A stretch of DNA of 57,318 nucleotides from an uncultured Saprospiraceae bacterium (GTDB lineage: Bacteria > Bacteroidota > Bacteroidia > Chitinophagales > Saprospiraceae): assembly GCA_938015595.1 (NCBI GenBank), contig CALLPI010000025.1, positions 1-57,318 of the forward strand, in the 5' to 3' direction. The translations under genes and the position numbers were made by a program. How positions within the stretch are numbered: position 1 is the stretch's first letter; every line of letters begins with the position of its first letter. Below the pieces are notes generated by a model, which did not search any database, was not told the DNA's origin, and saw only the letters and a program-made list of their open reading frames with translations. Below are positions 16,096 through 24,170 of this stretch, one piece after another.

Positions 16096-18021
16096 ATGCA
16101 GGACTTTCAAAATACCTTGAAATATCAGCTCCGTTCGCTGGAGAAAATCCCAGTCAAAATCTGGGAAGACCCCCGCGAAGGCTCCATTCACTTAGCGCAC
16201 TCCATTGCTTTAGCTATACGTCAAAAACAACAGGACAACGAGAAAATTGTACTCGGACTAGCCACTGGCTCCTCGCCGATACAGGTGTATGCCGAGTTGG
16301 TGCGCCTGCACAAGGAAGAAGGACTTAGTTTTCGCAACGTTGTCACTTTCAATCTGGACGAATACTACCCCATGCAGCCCGAAGCCCAGCAGAGCTACGT
16401 GCGCTTCATGCGAGAGTACCTTTTTGATCACGTTGATATTGATCCGCGCAATATCCACATCCCCGATGGCTCCATTCCTATGGATGAAGTAGAGGCCTAC
16501 TGCGAGCAATACGAGAAGCTCATTGACCTACACGGTGGCATAGACATTCAACTGCTTGGCATTGGCCGTACCGGTCACATTGGGTTTAATGAGCCTGGCT
16601 CCTGGGAGGATTCCAAAACCCGGCTCGTGCGCCTGGACGGCCTCACCCGCCGCGACGCCATCAAAGACTTCAATCGCGAGGAAGACGTGCCCTACCGTGC
16701 CATTACAATGGGCATCGCCAGCATCATGAAGGCACGCACCATTTACCTCATGGCCTGGGGTAGCCACAAAGCCGCCATCCTTAAGGAAGCAATAGAAGGT
16801 CCTATAACTCCCTCTGTACCTGCTACCTTTCTGCAAAAGCACCACAATGTAAAGGTGTACGCTGATGTGGCCGCTTGCGAAGAACTTACGCGCATCAAAA
16901 CGCCCTGGCTGGTGGGCATGTGCAACTGGACGGAAGATCTCGTGTGCAAGGCCGTTGTATGGCTTTCGCTCAAAACCGGCAAGCCCATCCTCAAGCTCAC
17001 CGACGAAGACTACAGCGAAAACCATCTCAGTGACCTGACCATTGAGTATGACGACGCCTACAATATCAATATTCGAATCTTCAACCGCTTGCAACATACT
17101 ATCACTGGCTGGCCTGGCGGCAAACCCAATGCCGACGACTCCAACCGCCCCGAGCGCGCTAAGCCAGCCAAAAAACGCGTCATTATCTTCAGCCCCCATC
17201 CTGACGATGACGTCATTTCCATGGGCGGTACGTTTCTGCGCTTAGTAGAGCAAGGTCATGATGTGCATGTGGCGTATCAAACCTCCGGCAACATTGCCGT
17301 GCATGACTACGACGCCCGCCGATTCATGGAGTTTGTGCAGGAGTACACCCAAGCTACTGGTACAGGCCATGAGGCCATTGCCCAGCTTTACCACAGGGTC
17401 GTTGATTTTCTGGATAATAAAAAGCCTCAGGAAAGCGACATAGACGAGGTGCGCAAGATCAAAGGTTATATTCGCCGTGGCGAAGCACGAGCTGGTGCGC
17501 GTTTTTGTGGTCTCCAAGATGACCACATCCACTTTCTGGACATGCCGTTTTATGAAACCGGCCGTACCCGCAAAAAACCTCTGAGTGAAGATGACATTCG
17601 CATTATCGCTGAACTGATGGAGCGTGTAAAGCCTCATCAAGTATATGCTGCTGGCGACTTGGCCGACCCCCACGGTACGCATCGCGTGTGTCTGGATGCT
17701 ATCTTTGAAGTTTTTCGCCAATTGGCCGACCGCCCTTGGATGAAAGACTGCTGGCTGTGGCTATACCGCGGTGCCTGGCATGAATGGAGCATTGATGAAA
17801 TCGAAATGGCCGTACCCATCAGTCCTAAGCAGTTGGAGCGAAAGCGCAGAGCCATCTTCATGCACCAGAGCCAAAAAGATCAGCCGCCCTTCCCCGGCAA
17901 TGACGACCGCGAGTTCTGGCAGCGCGCCGAGCAGCGCAACCGCGAAACTGCTCGTATTTACAGGGCTTTGGGCCTGGCCGAGTACGAAGCTATGGAGGCC
18001 TTCCGCCGCTGGAAGTTCTAG
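16096..18021 (+). CDS. nagB: Glucosamine-6-phosphate deaminase fused to a PIG-L/LmbE-type deacetylase domain
   Basis: 641 residues in two domains. Residues 1 to about 340 are NagB-like: GLATGSSPIQVYAEL (phosphate loop) and FNLDEYYP with the catalytic aspartate. In GIGRTGHIGFNEPGS, His and Glu of the ring-opening triad are kept but the Asp141 position is Thr. Residues about 365-620 are a PIG-L/LmbE domain with the zinc motif HPDDD (in FSPHPDDDVIS) and a later DPHGTH block. NagB converts glucosamine-6-phosphate to fructose-6-phosphate and ammonia; PIG-L enzymes remove N-acetyl groups, so the fusion could act on N-acetylglucosamine derivatives. Such long fusions are common in Bacteroidota. A TTG at 16084 is in frame but ATG 16096 is preferred. 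It starts 8 nt after the previous stop. Confidence 0.92.
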   Translation: MQDFQNTLKYQLRSLEKIPVKIWEDPREGSIHLAHSIALAIRQKQQDNEKIVLGLATGSSPIQVYAELVRLHKEEGLSFRNVVTFNLDEYYPMQPEAQQSYVRFMREYLFDHVDIDPRNIHIPDGSIPMDEVEAYCEQYEKLIDLHGGIDIQLLGIGRTGHIGFNEPGSWEDSKTRLVRLDGLTRRDAIKDFNREEDVPYRAITMGIASIMKARTIYLMAWGSHKAAILKEAIEGPITPSVPATFLQKHHNVKVYADVAACEELTRIKTPWLVGMCNWTEDLVCKAVVWLSLKTGKPILKLTDEDYSENHLSDLTIEYDDAYNINIRIFNRLQHTITGWPGGKPNADDSNRPERAKPAKKRVIIFSPHPDDDVISMGGTFLRLVEQGHDVHVAYQTSGNIAVHDYDARRFMEFVQEYTQATGTGHEAIAQLYHRVVDFLDNKKPQESDIDEVRKIKGYIRRGEARAGARFCGLQDDHIHFLDMPFYETGRTRKKPLSEDDIRIIAELMERVKPHQVYAAGDLADPHGTHRVCLDAIFEVFRQLADRPWMKDCWLWLYRGAWHEWSIDEIEMAVPISPKQLERKRRAIFMHQSQKDQPPFPGNDDREFWQRAEQRNRETARIYRALGLAEYEAMEAFRRWKF

Positions 18022-18022
18022 G

Positions 18023-18688
18023 ATGCATCAAATCATGTACGCCCAGATATTGCAAACTCTAGCACCTTATGGCGCCCGGCTAGTGGCTGTTTCTAAAAAC
18101 CACTCTGTCGAAGCTATTCTGGAATTATACCGTCAAGGTCAGCGTGACTTTGGCGAGAACCGCGTACAAGAGCTCCTGCCCAAGTACGAAGCTCTGCCCA
18201 AAGACATCCGCTGGCACTTCGTCGGGCACTTGCAGAGCAATAAGGTCAAATACGTCGCTCCTTTTGTGCATCTCATTCACGCTGTAGACAGCTTTGACCT
18301 GCTCAAAGAAATCCAGAAGCAGGCGCTCAAACACCAGCGCATCATTCCATGCTTGCTGCAGTTTCACGTTGCCCAGGAGAGCAGCAAATATGGCTTTGAC
18401 CCAAAGGAAATATACAACTGGGATGCGCACACCTTTGAATCCTACAGCCGAGTGCAGATATCTGGCGTCATGGGCATGGCTACCTTTACGGATGATCAGG
18501 AGCAGGTTCGCCGGGAATTTCAGCAACTTCGCTGGGTGTTTGAGGTGCTTAAAGCACAGGTTTTTTCAGCACAGCCAACCTTTCGAGAGCTCTCCGCAGG
18601 CATGTCAGACGACTATCGCATTGCGCTTGAAGAGGGCAGCACTATAGTGAGAATCGGTACTTTGCTGTTTGGCCAGCGGCGCGGATAG
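18023..18688 (+). CDS. yggS: YggS-family pyridoxal-5'-phosphate homeostasis protein
   Basis: A 221-residue PLP-binding TIM-barrel protein of the YggS/PLPBP family, which buffers free PLP and has no known catalytic reaction. Lys25 in LVAVSKNHSVEAI is the PLP lysine. DFGENRVQEL, WHFVGHLQSNKVKYVAPFVHLIHAVDS and LSAGMSDDYRIALEEGSTIVRIGTLLFGQR are diagnostic blocks. The ATG at 18023 begins one base after the nagB stop; a second ATG at 18035 is an equal alternative. This tight spacing makes cotranscription with nagB very likely. Confidence 0.93.
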   Translation: MHQIMYAQILQTLAPYGARLVAVSKNHSVEAILELYRQGQRDFGENRVQELLPKYEALPKDIRWHFVGHLQSNKVKYVAPFVHLIHAVDSFDLLKEIQKQALKHQRIIPCLLQFHVAQESSKYGFDPKEIYNWDAHTFESYSRVQISGVMGMATFTDDQEQVRREFQQLRWVFEVLKAQVFSAQPTFRELSAGMSDDYRIALEEGSTIVRIGTLLFGQRRG

Positions 18689-18755
18689 TGCACGAAGTGG
18701 GTGTTATTTGCACTGCTCTACCTGAAAAGCCAGTGGGAGTAGCGCTTTGTGTGTT

Positions 18756-20039
18756 TCACGAAGTTGTCTTTTTTATTTTGCTTCCAAAATACCTCCAGGA
18801 AATTGCACTTCCCAGGAATATACCTATCGCACAGAGGAAGCACAAATCGCCAAAAAAATCGAGCCAACTGCGCTCCGCTTGCCCGAAGTTGCGCCACAGC
18901 AGAACCAATACGCTACCTAAATAACCGAAGGAGTCGGCAATGTAGATCAGGAAACCGACGTTGCCTTTCTCGCGAAACACCGCCAGCAAGCGCTCAAAAA
19001 TAACCCCGTTGAACAGGATATACGGCAGAAAAATGGCCATGCCGGAGAGAATCATCCAAGTGATCGGGCCGCTACTTAAGGTACGGAACGCCCACGTAGC
19101 GCCAGCCAGTAGCACCGCGCCGCTTATCAAAATGCCGTGATTGACCCAAAGCGCTGTACGATTGTTCTCGATGAGCGCCAGCGCACCAGTGAAGCCCAGC
19201 GCTATGAGCGCAATGGGCAGTTCGGCAGTAGTCAGGATGGCTGGCTGAGCACTAAAGCCCAGCTCTGCCCAGATTTCCACAGCGAAGTTGTCGCGTATAT
19301 CGCGCAGTATGGTTAGCGCCAGGTAGATAGCGGTCATAATGACTAGGCCAGGTGCATAGCGCAAAAACAGGGCTTTGCGGTCTTTGGTGTCCATGGGATG
19401 GCGCGTACTGCGCAAAGCTATGTCTTCTTCAGTGGGTGGCGGCAGGTGCTCCAATACCCATGCGCAAAACAGCAATACTGGCAAGAACAACATGCCTGTG
19501 ACAAAAGGCATCCAAAACTCAGATACCCCCCAACTCAGCATCAGCCACTTGCCTACCGTCTTTACGAAACCGGATGAAAAGATGAAGTTTACGCATAGCA
19601 GTGCCGCTAAGGCCTCCGTTACGCGTCGCCCCTCCAGGTAACTGAACACCACACCCCACATCATGCCCAGCGGCAAGCCATTGAGAAACATCCAAAACAG
19701 CCCCCAAACCGGCGGCGACATGGCAAAGCCCAGCAAAGCCAATGCTGCTATACTCAGTAAGATCAGCAGCATAAATGCCCTGCGCCCGGGTTTGAGTGCT
19801 GCTATCAGACCTATGCCCAAAAACTTAGACAGCGCATAGCCGGCTACTTGTGCAATGACAATAGCGATTTTGTACTGCATGCCCCAGATTTCCATGTCGG
19901 CGAAACTGGCTGCCGTAAATGGCTTGCGGAAGGCATATACACAACCGTACGCAGTGAAGGCCGTAATGCCTGCTATCAGTGTAAATGCTAAAGGATGTGC
20001 ACGCGCAAAGGCTCGGGAGAGTAAAGGTGATTGAAGCAT
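18756..20039 (-). CDS. DUF5690 family MFS-like membrane transporter
   Basis: About 427 residues with roughly 12 hydrophobic segments and an MFS-like layout. Signature stretches are TAYGCVYAFRKPFTAASF after TM1, NGLPLGMMWGVVFSYLEGRR in the centre and FIYIADSFGYLGS-like residues near the end (FLIYIADSFGYLGSVLVLLW). This matches the DUF5690 family. I start at 20039 (MLQSPLLSRAFARAHPLAF), since the upstream extension to 20261 overlaps the hydrolase gene and has no membrane character. The substrate is undetermined. Its position behind an HpnW-type oxidoreductase and a PhnX-like hydrolase makes an aminophosphonate or a pathway product the leading guess. A degenerate AGTCTC repeat occupies its 76-nt leader. 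Confidence 0.85.
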   Translation of the reverse strand: MLQSPLLSRAFARAHPLAFTLIAGITAFTAYGCVYAFRKPFTAASFADMEIWGMQYKIAIVIAQVAGYALSKFLGIGLIAALKPGRRAFMLLILLSIAALALLGFAMSPPVWGLFWMFLNGLPLGMMWGVVFSYLEGRRVTEALAALLCVNFIFSSGFVKTVGKWLMLSWGVSEFWMPFVTGMLFLPVLLFCAWVLEHLPPPTEEDIALRSTRHPMDTKDRKALFLRYAPGLVIMTAIYLALTILRDIRDNFAVEIWAELGFSAQPAILTTAELPIALIALGFTGALALIENNRTALWVNHGILISGAVLLAGATWAFRTLSSGPITWMILSGMAIFLPYILFNGVIFERLLAVFREKGNVGFLIYIADSFGYLGSVLVLLWRNFGQAERSWLDFFGDLCFLCAIGIFLGSAISWRYFGSKIKKTTS

Positions 20040-20040
20040 G

Positions 20041-20100
20041 TGGAGTGATTGGGTGGCCGTGAGACTCTGGTACCTTGAGACTGTGTGACGAAGAGACTGT
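20041..20100 (-). repeat. AGTCTC-type degenerate repeat upstream of the DUF5690 gene
   Basis: On the minus strand CAGTCTCTTCG, ACAGTCTCAAGG and AGAGTCTCACGG occur in a row directly before the start at 20039. Related blocks occur before the sugar transferase (51513-51540) and DegT (52772-52800) genes and at 48774-48800. See findings. Confidence 0.55.
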
Positions 20101-20115
20101 AGAGTTTGCCAAATA

Positions 20116-20793
20116 TCATAGCGGGATGATTTCAAGAAGTTCTTCCAGGCTATGGAGTACATGGGTGGGGTTGGCGCTGCGGAGTTGTTCTTCTGTCTGT
20201 GCTCCAGTGGTGATGCCTGCACAAATGCCGCAGCCGGCATTTTGTCCTTCTTGTATGTCAATGATGGTGTCGCCTACCTTGGCTACTGTTGAAGGATCTG
20301 TAATGCCGAGGCGTTGCATGGCCAGCAGAATCATATCGGGATGAGGGCGGCTGCGTTGTACGTCGTCGGCGGTAATGAGCAAATCGTAGGTTTCGCCTTC
20401 CATCCAATCTAGTTTATTGAGGAGCAAGTGAGCGATGTCACTTTTGTAGCCAGTGTTAAGCACCACTTTGATGCCTCGAGTGTGCAATTGCCCGAATACC
20501 TCTTCAGCGCCAGGCATGGGCAAGGGCTGCATTTGGCGGTAGGCATTGTCCAGTGCCTGTTCAAACTGCCTGTGGATGTCGTTTATCAATTGAGCATCTG
20601 GTTTTTGGTTGGCGAATTGCTCCAGTACGCTGCGGATGGCCTCGCGTTTTTCCTTGCCAGCAGCGTGCAGCAGTACCAAGCCCAACGGTACATCAAAGCC
20701 TGCCTGGTACAAGCATTCGTGTACAGTTTTATATACTACGTTCTGTTCGTTCACGGTAGTGCCGGCCACATCAAATACCACTGCTTGTATCAT
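20116..20793 (-). CDS. Phosphonatase-like HAD hydrolase (TIGR03351 type)
   Basis: 225 residues of the haloacid dehalogenase superfamily. Asp8 begins DVAGTT, the motif shared with phosphonoacetaldehyde hydrolase PhnX (DxAGTT). Lys49 in AGKEKREAIR sits where PhnX has its Schiff-base lysine (GxxKxxxVR), so imine-assisted C-P bond cleavage is plausible. SRPHPDMI and KVGDTIIDIQEGQNAGC supply motifs III and IV. The phosphonatase-like subfamily is known to occur beside an FAD oxidoreductase of the HpnW/TIGR03364 type, which is the next gene upstream here (66-nt gap). The expected substrate is a phosphono-aldehyde related to phosphonoacetaldehyde. Confidence 0.9.
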   Translation of the reverse strand: MIQAVVFDVAGTTVNEQNVVYKTVHECLYQAGFDVPLGLVLLHAAGKEKREAIRSVLEQFANQKPDAQLINDIHRQFEQALDNAYRQMQPLPMPGAEEVFGQLHTRGIKVVLNTGYKSDIAHLLLNKLDWMEGETYDLLITADDVQRSRPHPDMILLAMQRLGITDPSTVAKVGDTIIDIQEGQNAGCGICAGITTGAQTEEQLRSANPTHVLHSLEELLEIIPL

Positions 20794-20859
20794 GAGAAGT
20801 GTTGTATTTTAATCCTTGATTGCGCGCTTAGATACCAGCCCACTATATCCCTCCGCTCC

Positions 20860-22017
20860 TTAGTAGTACCTATTCAAATTTTCCTGTGCGAATCCCAGGC
20901 TGGCCGTCATGCCCTTGCCTCCAATGCCCGTGAGTAAATGGATGCACTCGTTTATACTGTGGCGAAAGATGTCGGCATTTTTGCATTGCGTGTAAGTGCC
21001 AATCCAGGTTTCGCGCAATGCCCAGGTTTGGAAGTCAAATATCTGCCGTGCCTCGGCCAGTATGTAGCGGTTAATGCTCTCGTGAAGCGTTATGCCAAGC
21101 GACTCTGCTCGAGCAGCATCCGCATACTCGTGCGAATCGCCCAGGATGATGGCGCCGTCAGTAGTTTGCTTAAAGAGGATGTGCACCCCCCAGCGCTTGG
21201 CCGGGCTATGCGGGTTTTCTTTGGCTTTGATACCAGCCCAGGAAGGACATTCGCGAAAACTCTCATAACGCCGGATGCTCAACCCAGTGAGGATAGAACC
21301 AGGCAGGCGCTGGGTAGGTTGTGCTTCTAGCATCATCATTTGTAGCTTTACCGCCTGCAGGTCGCTTTGAGCAAATTCTTCTGGAAAAAGCGTCTTGAAC
21401 TCGTAGCCGCTGCATACCAGTACTTGTTCAGCTTGAAATGTACGCCCATCGCTAGTGCGAACCTGACAATGCTCGCCATGCGTTTCAACTGCTATGGCCA
21501 GGGTATTAGGGAAAAACGATAGTTCCTTTTGCTCGGTCAAATATTGCAATATGCGATGCAGTGCTATGTGTGGCTCCACAGTGATCTCCTGCGGAAAAAA
21601 CAGCCCTCCTTGGCAGTAATCATCGCGTAAGCCAGGATAGCGTTGCAGGCATTCCTGAGCGGTGAGCAAGTGAGATTCGTAATCGTTAGTGCGATTGATA
21701 GCGGCCAATTCCTCTAGCAGGGTCATTTCTTCGTCGTTGGAGGCAATATAAATGGTGCCGTTTTGCCGCGCGCTAATGTCAGCTTCCGCTTGGAGCGCCT
21801 TATAAATCTCCAGGCTACGACGTCCGTAGCGCTGCCACTCTACCCCAAAACCAGAGGGTACTATCTGGCCAAAGTTTTGTACGGAAGAGCCTTGCGGTGT
21901 CCGGCTTCGGTCTAATATGGCTACGCGCAGGCCGCGCTGGAGGGCGTGGTAAGCATGCGCCGTGCCCAGTATGCCAGCGCCAATGATAATCAGATCGTGT
22001 GAATTATTCATTTTCAA
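20860..22017 (-). CDS. FAD-dependent oxidoreductase, HpnW/PbfD type (TIGR03364)
   Basis: A 385-residue DadA/glycine-oxidase-fold flavoprotein. The Rossmann motif is DLIIIGAGILGTAHAYHALQRG, and VLVCSGYEFKTLFPE and LLTGIGGKGMTASLGFA complete the FAD-binding pattern near the C-terminus. The family TIGR03364 is defined by association with phosphonatase-like hydrolases and is proposed to deaminate an aminophosphonate oxidatively; published work on PbfD-type members reports oxidation of N-methylated 2-aminoethylphosphonate (from memory). The product would be a phosphono-aldehyde for the hydrolase at 20116. Start at Met1 or Met3 (22011). No phnW transaminase is present, so this enzyme is the only deaminating step visible here. 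Confidence 0.9.
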   Translation of the reverse strand: MKMNNSHDLIIIGAGILGTAHAYHALQRGLRVAILDRSRTPQGSSVQNFGQIVPSGFGVEWQRYGRRSLEIYKALQAEADISARQNGTIYIASNDEEMTLLEELAAINRTNDYESHLLTAQECLQRYPGLRDDYCQGGLFFPQEITVEPHIALHRILQYLTEQKELSFFPNTLAIAVETHGEHCQVRTSDGRTFQAEQVLVCSGYEFKTLFPEEFAQSDLQAVKLQMMMLEAQPTQRLPGSILTGLSIRRYESFRECPSWAGIKAKENPHSPAKRWGVHILFKQTTDGAIILGDSHEYADAARAESLGITLHESINRYILAEARQIFDFQTWALRETWIGTYTQCKNADIFRHSINECIHLLTGIGGKGMTASLGFAQENLNRYY

Positions 22018-22078
22018 TAAAATACGAAAAGTATAGACTGTGAGTTTGCTTGTTATACGTTTAGGCTGTGCTTGGCTG

Positions 22079-24115
22079 CTACCATCTTATTCCTATCCTA
22101 GCCCACATGCTGCGCCCTATGCCGTCCACCCCAGAGCCATGTATGCGGTAGGCTTCGTTGAGCAAGTTGTGAAACTCTGCCGAAAGATGGAACTTGCGCC
22201 ACTGATACCAGGCGCCTATGTGAAATACCTTCCAGCCGGGCGTGCCGTTGGGATTGATGCGATTGTCGGTTTTGTCAGCGGCAGCAAGACGGCGTTGCGC
22301 GCCGGCCCATTGATTTTCTACCCGAAGTCCCAGATTTTTGGTAGGTATGAACTGCAGCAGCACTCTTCCATGCAAAGGCGGAATACGACGCAGTGGCTCT
22401 CGGGCCGTCAGATTTTGACCAAAAGTATGAGTGCCGTTGCCGGCCAGCATCCATTGGGGCAATAACTGCCACTCCCATTGAGCCTCTATGCCTCGGATGA
22501 AAGCCTGCGTAATGTTTTCTTTTAAAAACACCGGAAATCCCTGAATGCTGTCGCCGCGGCGGATGCGTCCAATGAGGCCATCTAGCTCCAGATAATATCC
22601 TGAAAAACTGGCTTTGAGTTGTTCGGTGCGCCATTTGAAGCCGAGTTCTATACTTCGGCTTTTTTCGGGCTGCAGGTTGTAGTTGGGCAGTTCGTAGCGA
22701 AAATCCACAATGCCCAACGTGCCGAGATCGTCTATGTTGGGCGTGCGAAAGGCGGTGGAAGCATTGGCAAAAAGGCGAGTATTTTTTATAAACTGCCAGG
22801 AAGCGCCCAGCTGGCCTACCAAAGCGGATGGTTTAAGGGTAGATGTGCCGATGACCTCGTCGGGTACGGTGATGACAAAAGCATTGTAGCGCAGCCCGCT
22901 GGTGAGGGTCAGGTGCTGCCAGTTGAGAGTGTGGAGGTTGTACACAGCCAGGCTGCGCATGCGAGAGCGGTCGGGGTAGAGGCCACGCCGGGTGGAGGAG
23001 GCGCCGGTGTCGGTATTGATATCCTGGCGTTTGCTGCGTACGGCATCCGCATACCATTCGGCGCCGGTGTACATCTGCCAGAAGCGGCTGAGGAGGGAAG
23101 TTACGCTGGCCTGCAAGCCGTAGGTGGTGGTTTGGTCGGTTTCATCCACGCGGCGATTTTGGTTGTTGCGCTGGCTGCTACGGCTCTCCAGGCTGTGCTG
23201 GCGAGAGGCAGTAAACTCCAGGTGGCGCCACCACTTGACGCCGGTATTGGCCGAAAGCCGTGCATAGCCTAAGTTGCGGCGTTGCGGCTGAAAAAAGTAA
23301 AAACGGAAATCGTCAAGTTTCACACGGTGATAGAGGGGTACATTTTGTTGTTCCAGGTCTTGCCACAAGGCGGTGAGGCGGAGGCGTTTATTTACTTGCC
23401 AGAGGCTTTTGAAAGCATAGCTCCACTGGTTGTAGCCAGTGGGTATTTGCTTGCCAATGCCTTTGCCACCAACGAGGTCGCCAAAGTGCCTGTAGGCGCC
23501 ATCCATACGCAAGGCCACACCCGGAGCAGAGTAGGTCAGTGCTACTTGCCCACTGGCTTCCTGCCCTTGGCAAATCCATCGGAAAGTAGCTTCGGGGTGC
23601 CAAGCTACCGTATTGGAAGTGTGTAGTTGGTGGGTCAGGACGTTGATGACACCGCCAATGGCATCGCTGCCATACTCTGCCGAGCCGTTGCTGAGCACTA
23701 CTTCCATGCGCTCCATCCAGGCTGGATCAAGGGTATTGAGGTATTGGTTTGGCCCAGAGCGAAAAGTGGCATTGTTGAGACGTATGCCGTCCACCAGCAT
23801 GAGCGTTTGTTGGCCAATGAGACCGCGCAAGTAAGGCGAGCCGCCACCGTGATTGGTTTTTTGAATAAATACACCGGCAGCGCCCATGAGTGCTTCGGGC
23901 ACCGTGCGCGATACGCGCTGCTGCAAGTGATCAGCGTCCAACAAAGTGGCTGTGGCGGGTAGTTTGAAGTTGCTCAGTGCTTGCCGCCGAGCAGTGACGA
24001 CTACTTCTTTTTCAAAAAGGATAGTATCCTGTACGCTCGCGGTGCTGTCAGCTCTGCCCAAAGCCGTATTGGTCAGAAACAACATGACACACAATGATGA
24101 TACGAAGTGTCTCAT
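22079..24115 (-). CDS. TonB-dependent outer-membrane receptor
   Basis: 678 residues. Signal peptide MRHFVSSLCVMLFLTNTALG; a TonB-box-like segment (EKEVVVTARR) follows directly, without a carboxypeptidase-like regulatory domain. The plug domain is clear: VPEALMGAAGVFIQKTNHGG, GSPYLRGLIGQQTLMLVDGI and GSAEYGSDAIGGVINVLT. A 22-strand barrel fills the rest and ends in aromatic IGRSMWARIGIRW. It takes up a scarce ligand across the outer membrane using TonB energy. There is no SusD partner, so it belongs to the single-receptor type. It lies 61 nt upstream of the FAD oxidoreductase and 55 nt downstream of the phosphoesterase lipoprotein gene, so an organophosphonate or phosphoester ligand is inferred. 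Confidence 0.93.
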   Translation of the reverse strand: MRHFVSSLCVMLFLTNTALGRADSTASVQDTILFEKEVVVTARRQALSNFKLPATATLLDADHLQQRVSRTVPEALMGAAGVFIQKTNHGGGSPYLRGLIGQQTLMLVDGIRLNNATFRSGPNQYLNTLDPAWMERMEVVLSNGSAEYGSDAIGGVINVLTHQLHTSNTVAWHPEATFRWICQGQEASGQVALTYSAPGVALRMDGAYRHFGDLVGGKGIGKQIPTGYNQWSYAFKSLWQVNKRLRLTALWQDLEQQNVPLYHRVKLDDFRFYFFQPQRRNLGYARLSANTGVKWWRHLEFTASRQHSLESRSSQRNNQNRRVDETDQTTTYGLQASVTSLLSRFWQMYTGAEWYADAVRSKRQDINTDTGASSTRRGLYPDRSRMRSLAVYNLHTLNWQHLTLTSGLRYNAFVITVPDEVIGTSTLKPSALVGQLGASWQFIKNTRLFANASTAFRTPNIDDLGTLGIVDFRYELPNYNLQPEKSRSIELGFKWRTEQLKASFSGYYLELDGLIGRIRRGDSIQGFPVFLKENITQAFIRGIEAQWEWQLLPQWMLAGNGTHTFGQNLTAREPLRRIPPLHGRVLLQFIPTKNLGLRVENQWAGAQRRLAAADKTDNRINPNGTPGWKVFHIGAWYQWRKFHLSAEFHNLLNEAYRIHGSGVDGIGRSMWARIGIRW

Positions 24116-24170
24116 GGTAGTTGATTATATTCGTATCGTATGGCAAAAACCTTTTGTCATATGCAAAAAT

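Noticed and set aside
23946-24170. Near-palindrome TTTTGTCATATGCAAAA upstream of the TonB receptor gene as an operator
   Set aside because: The arms mismatch at the T/C positions and no second copy exists nearby, so I do not list it as a site.
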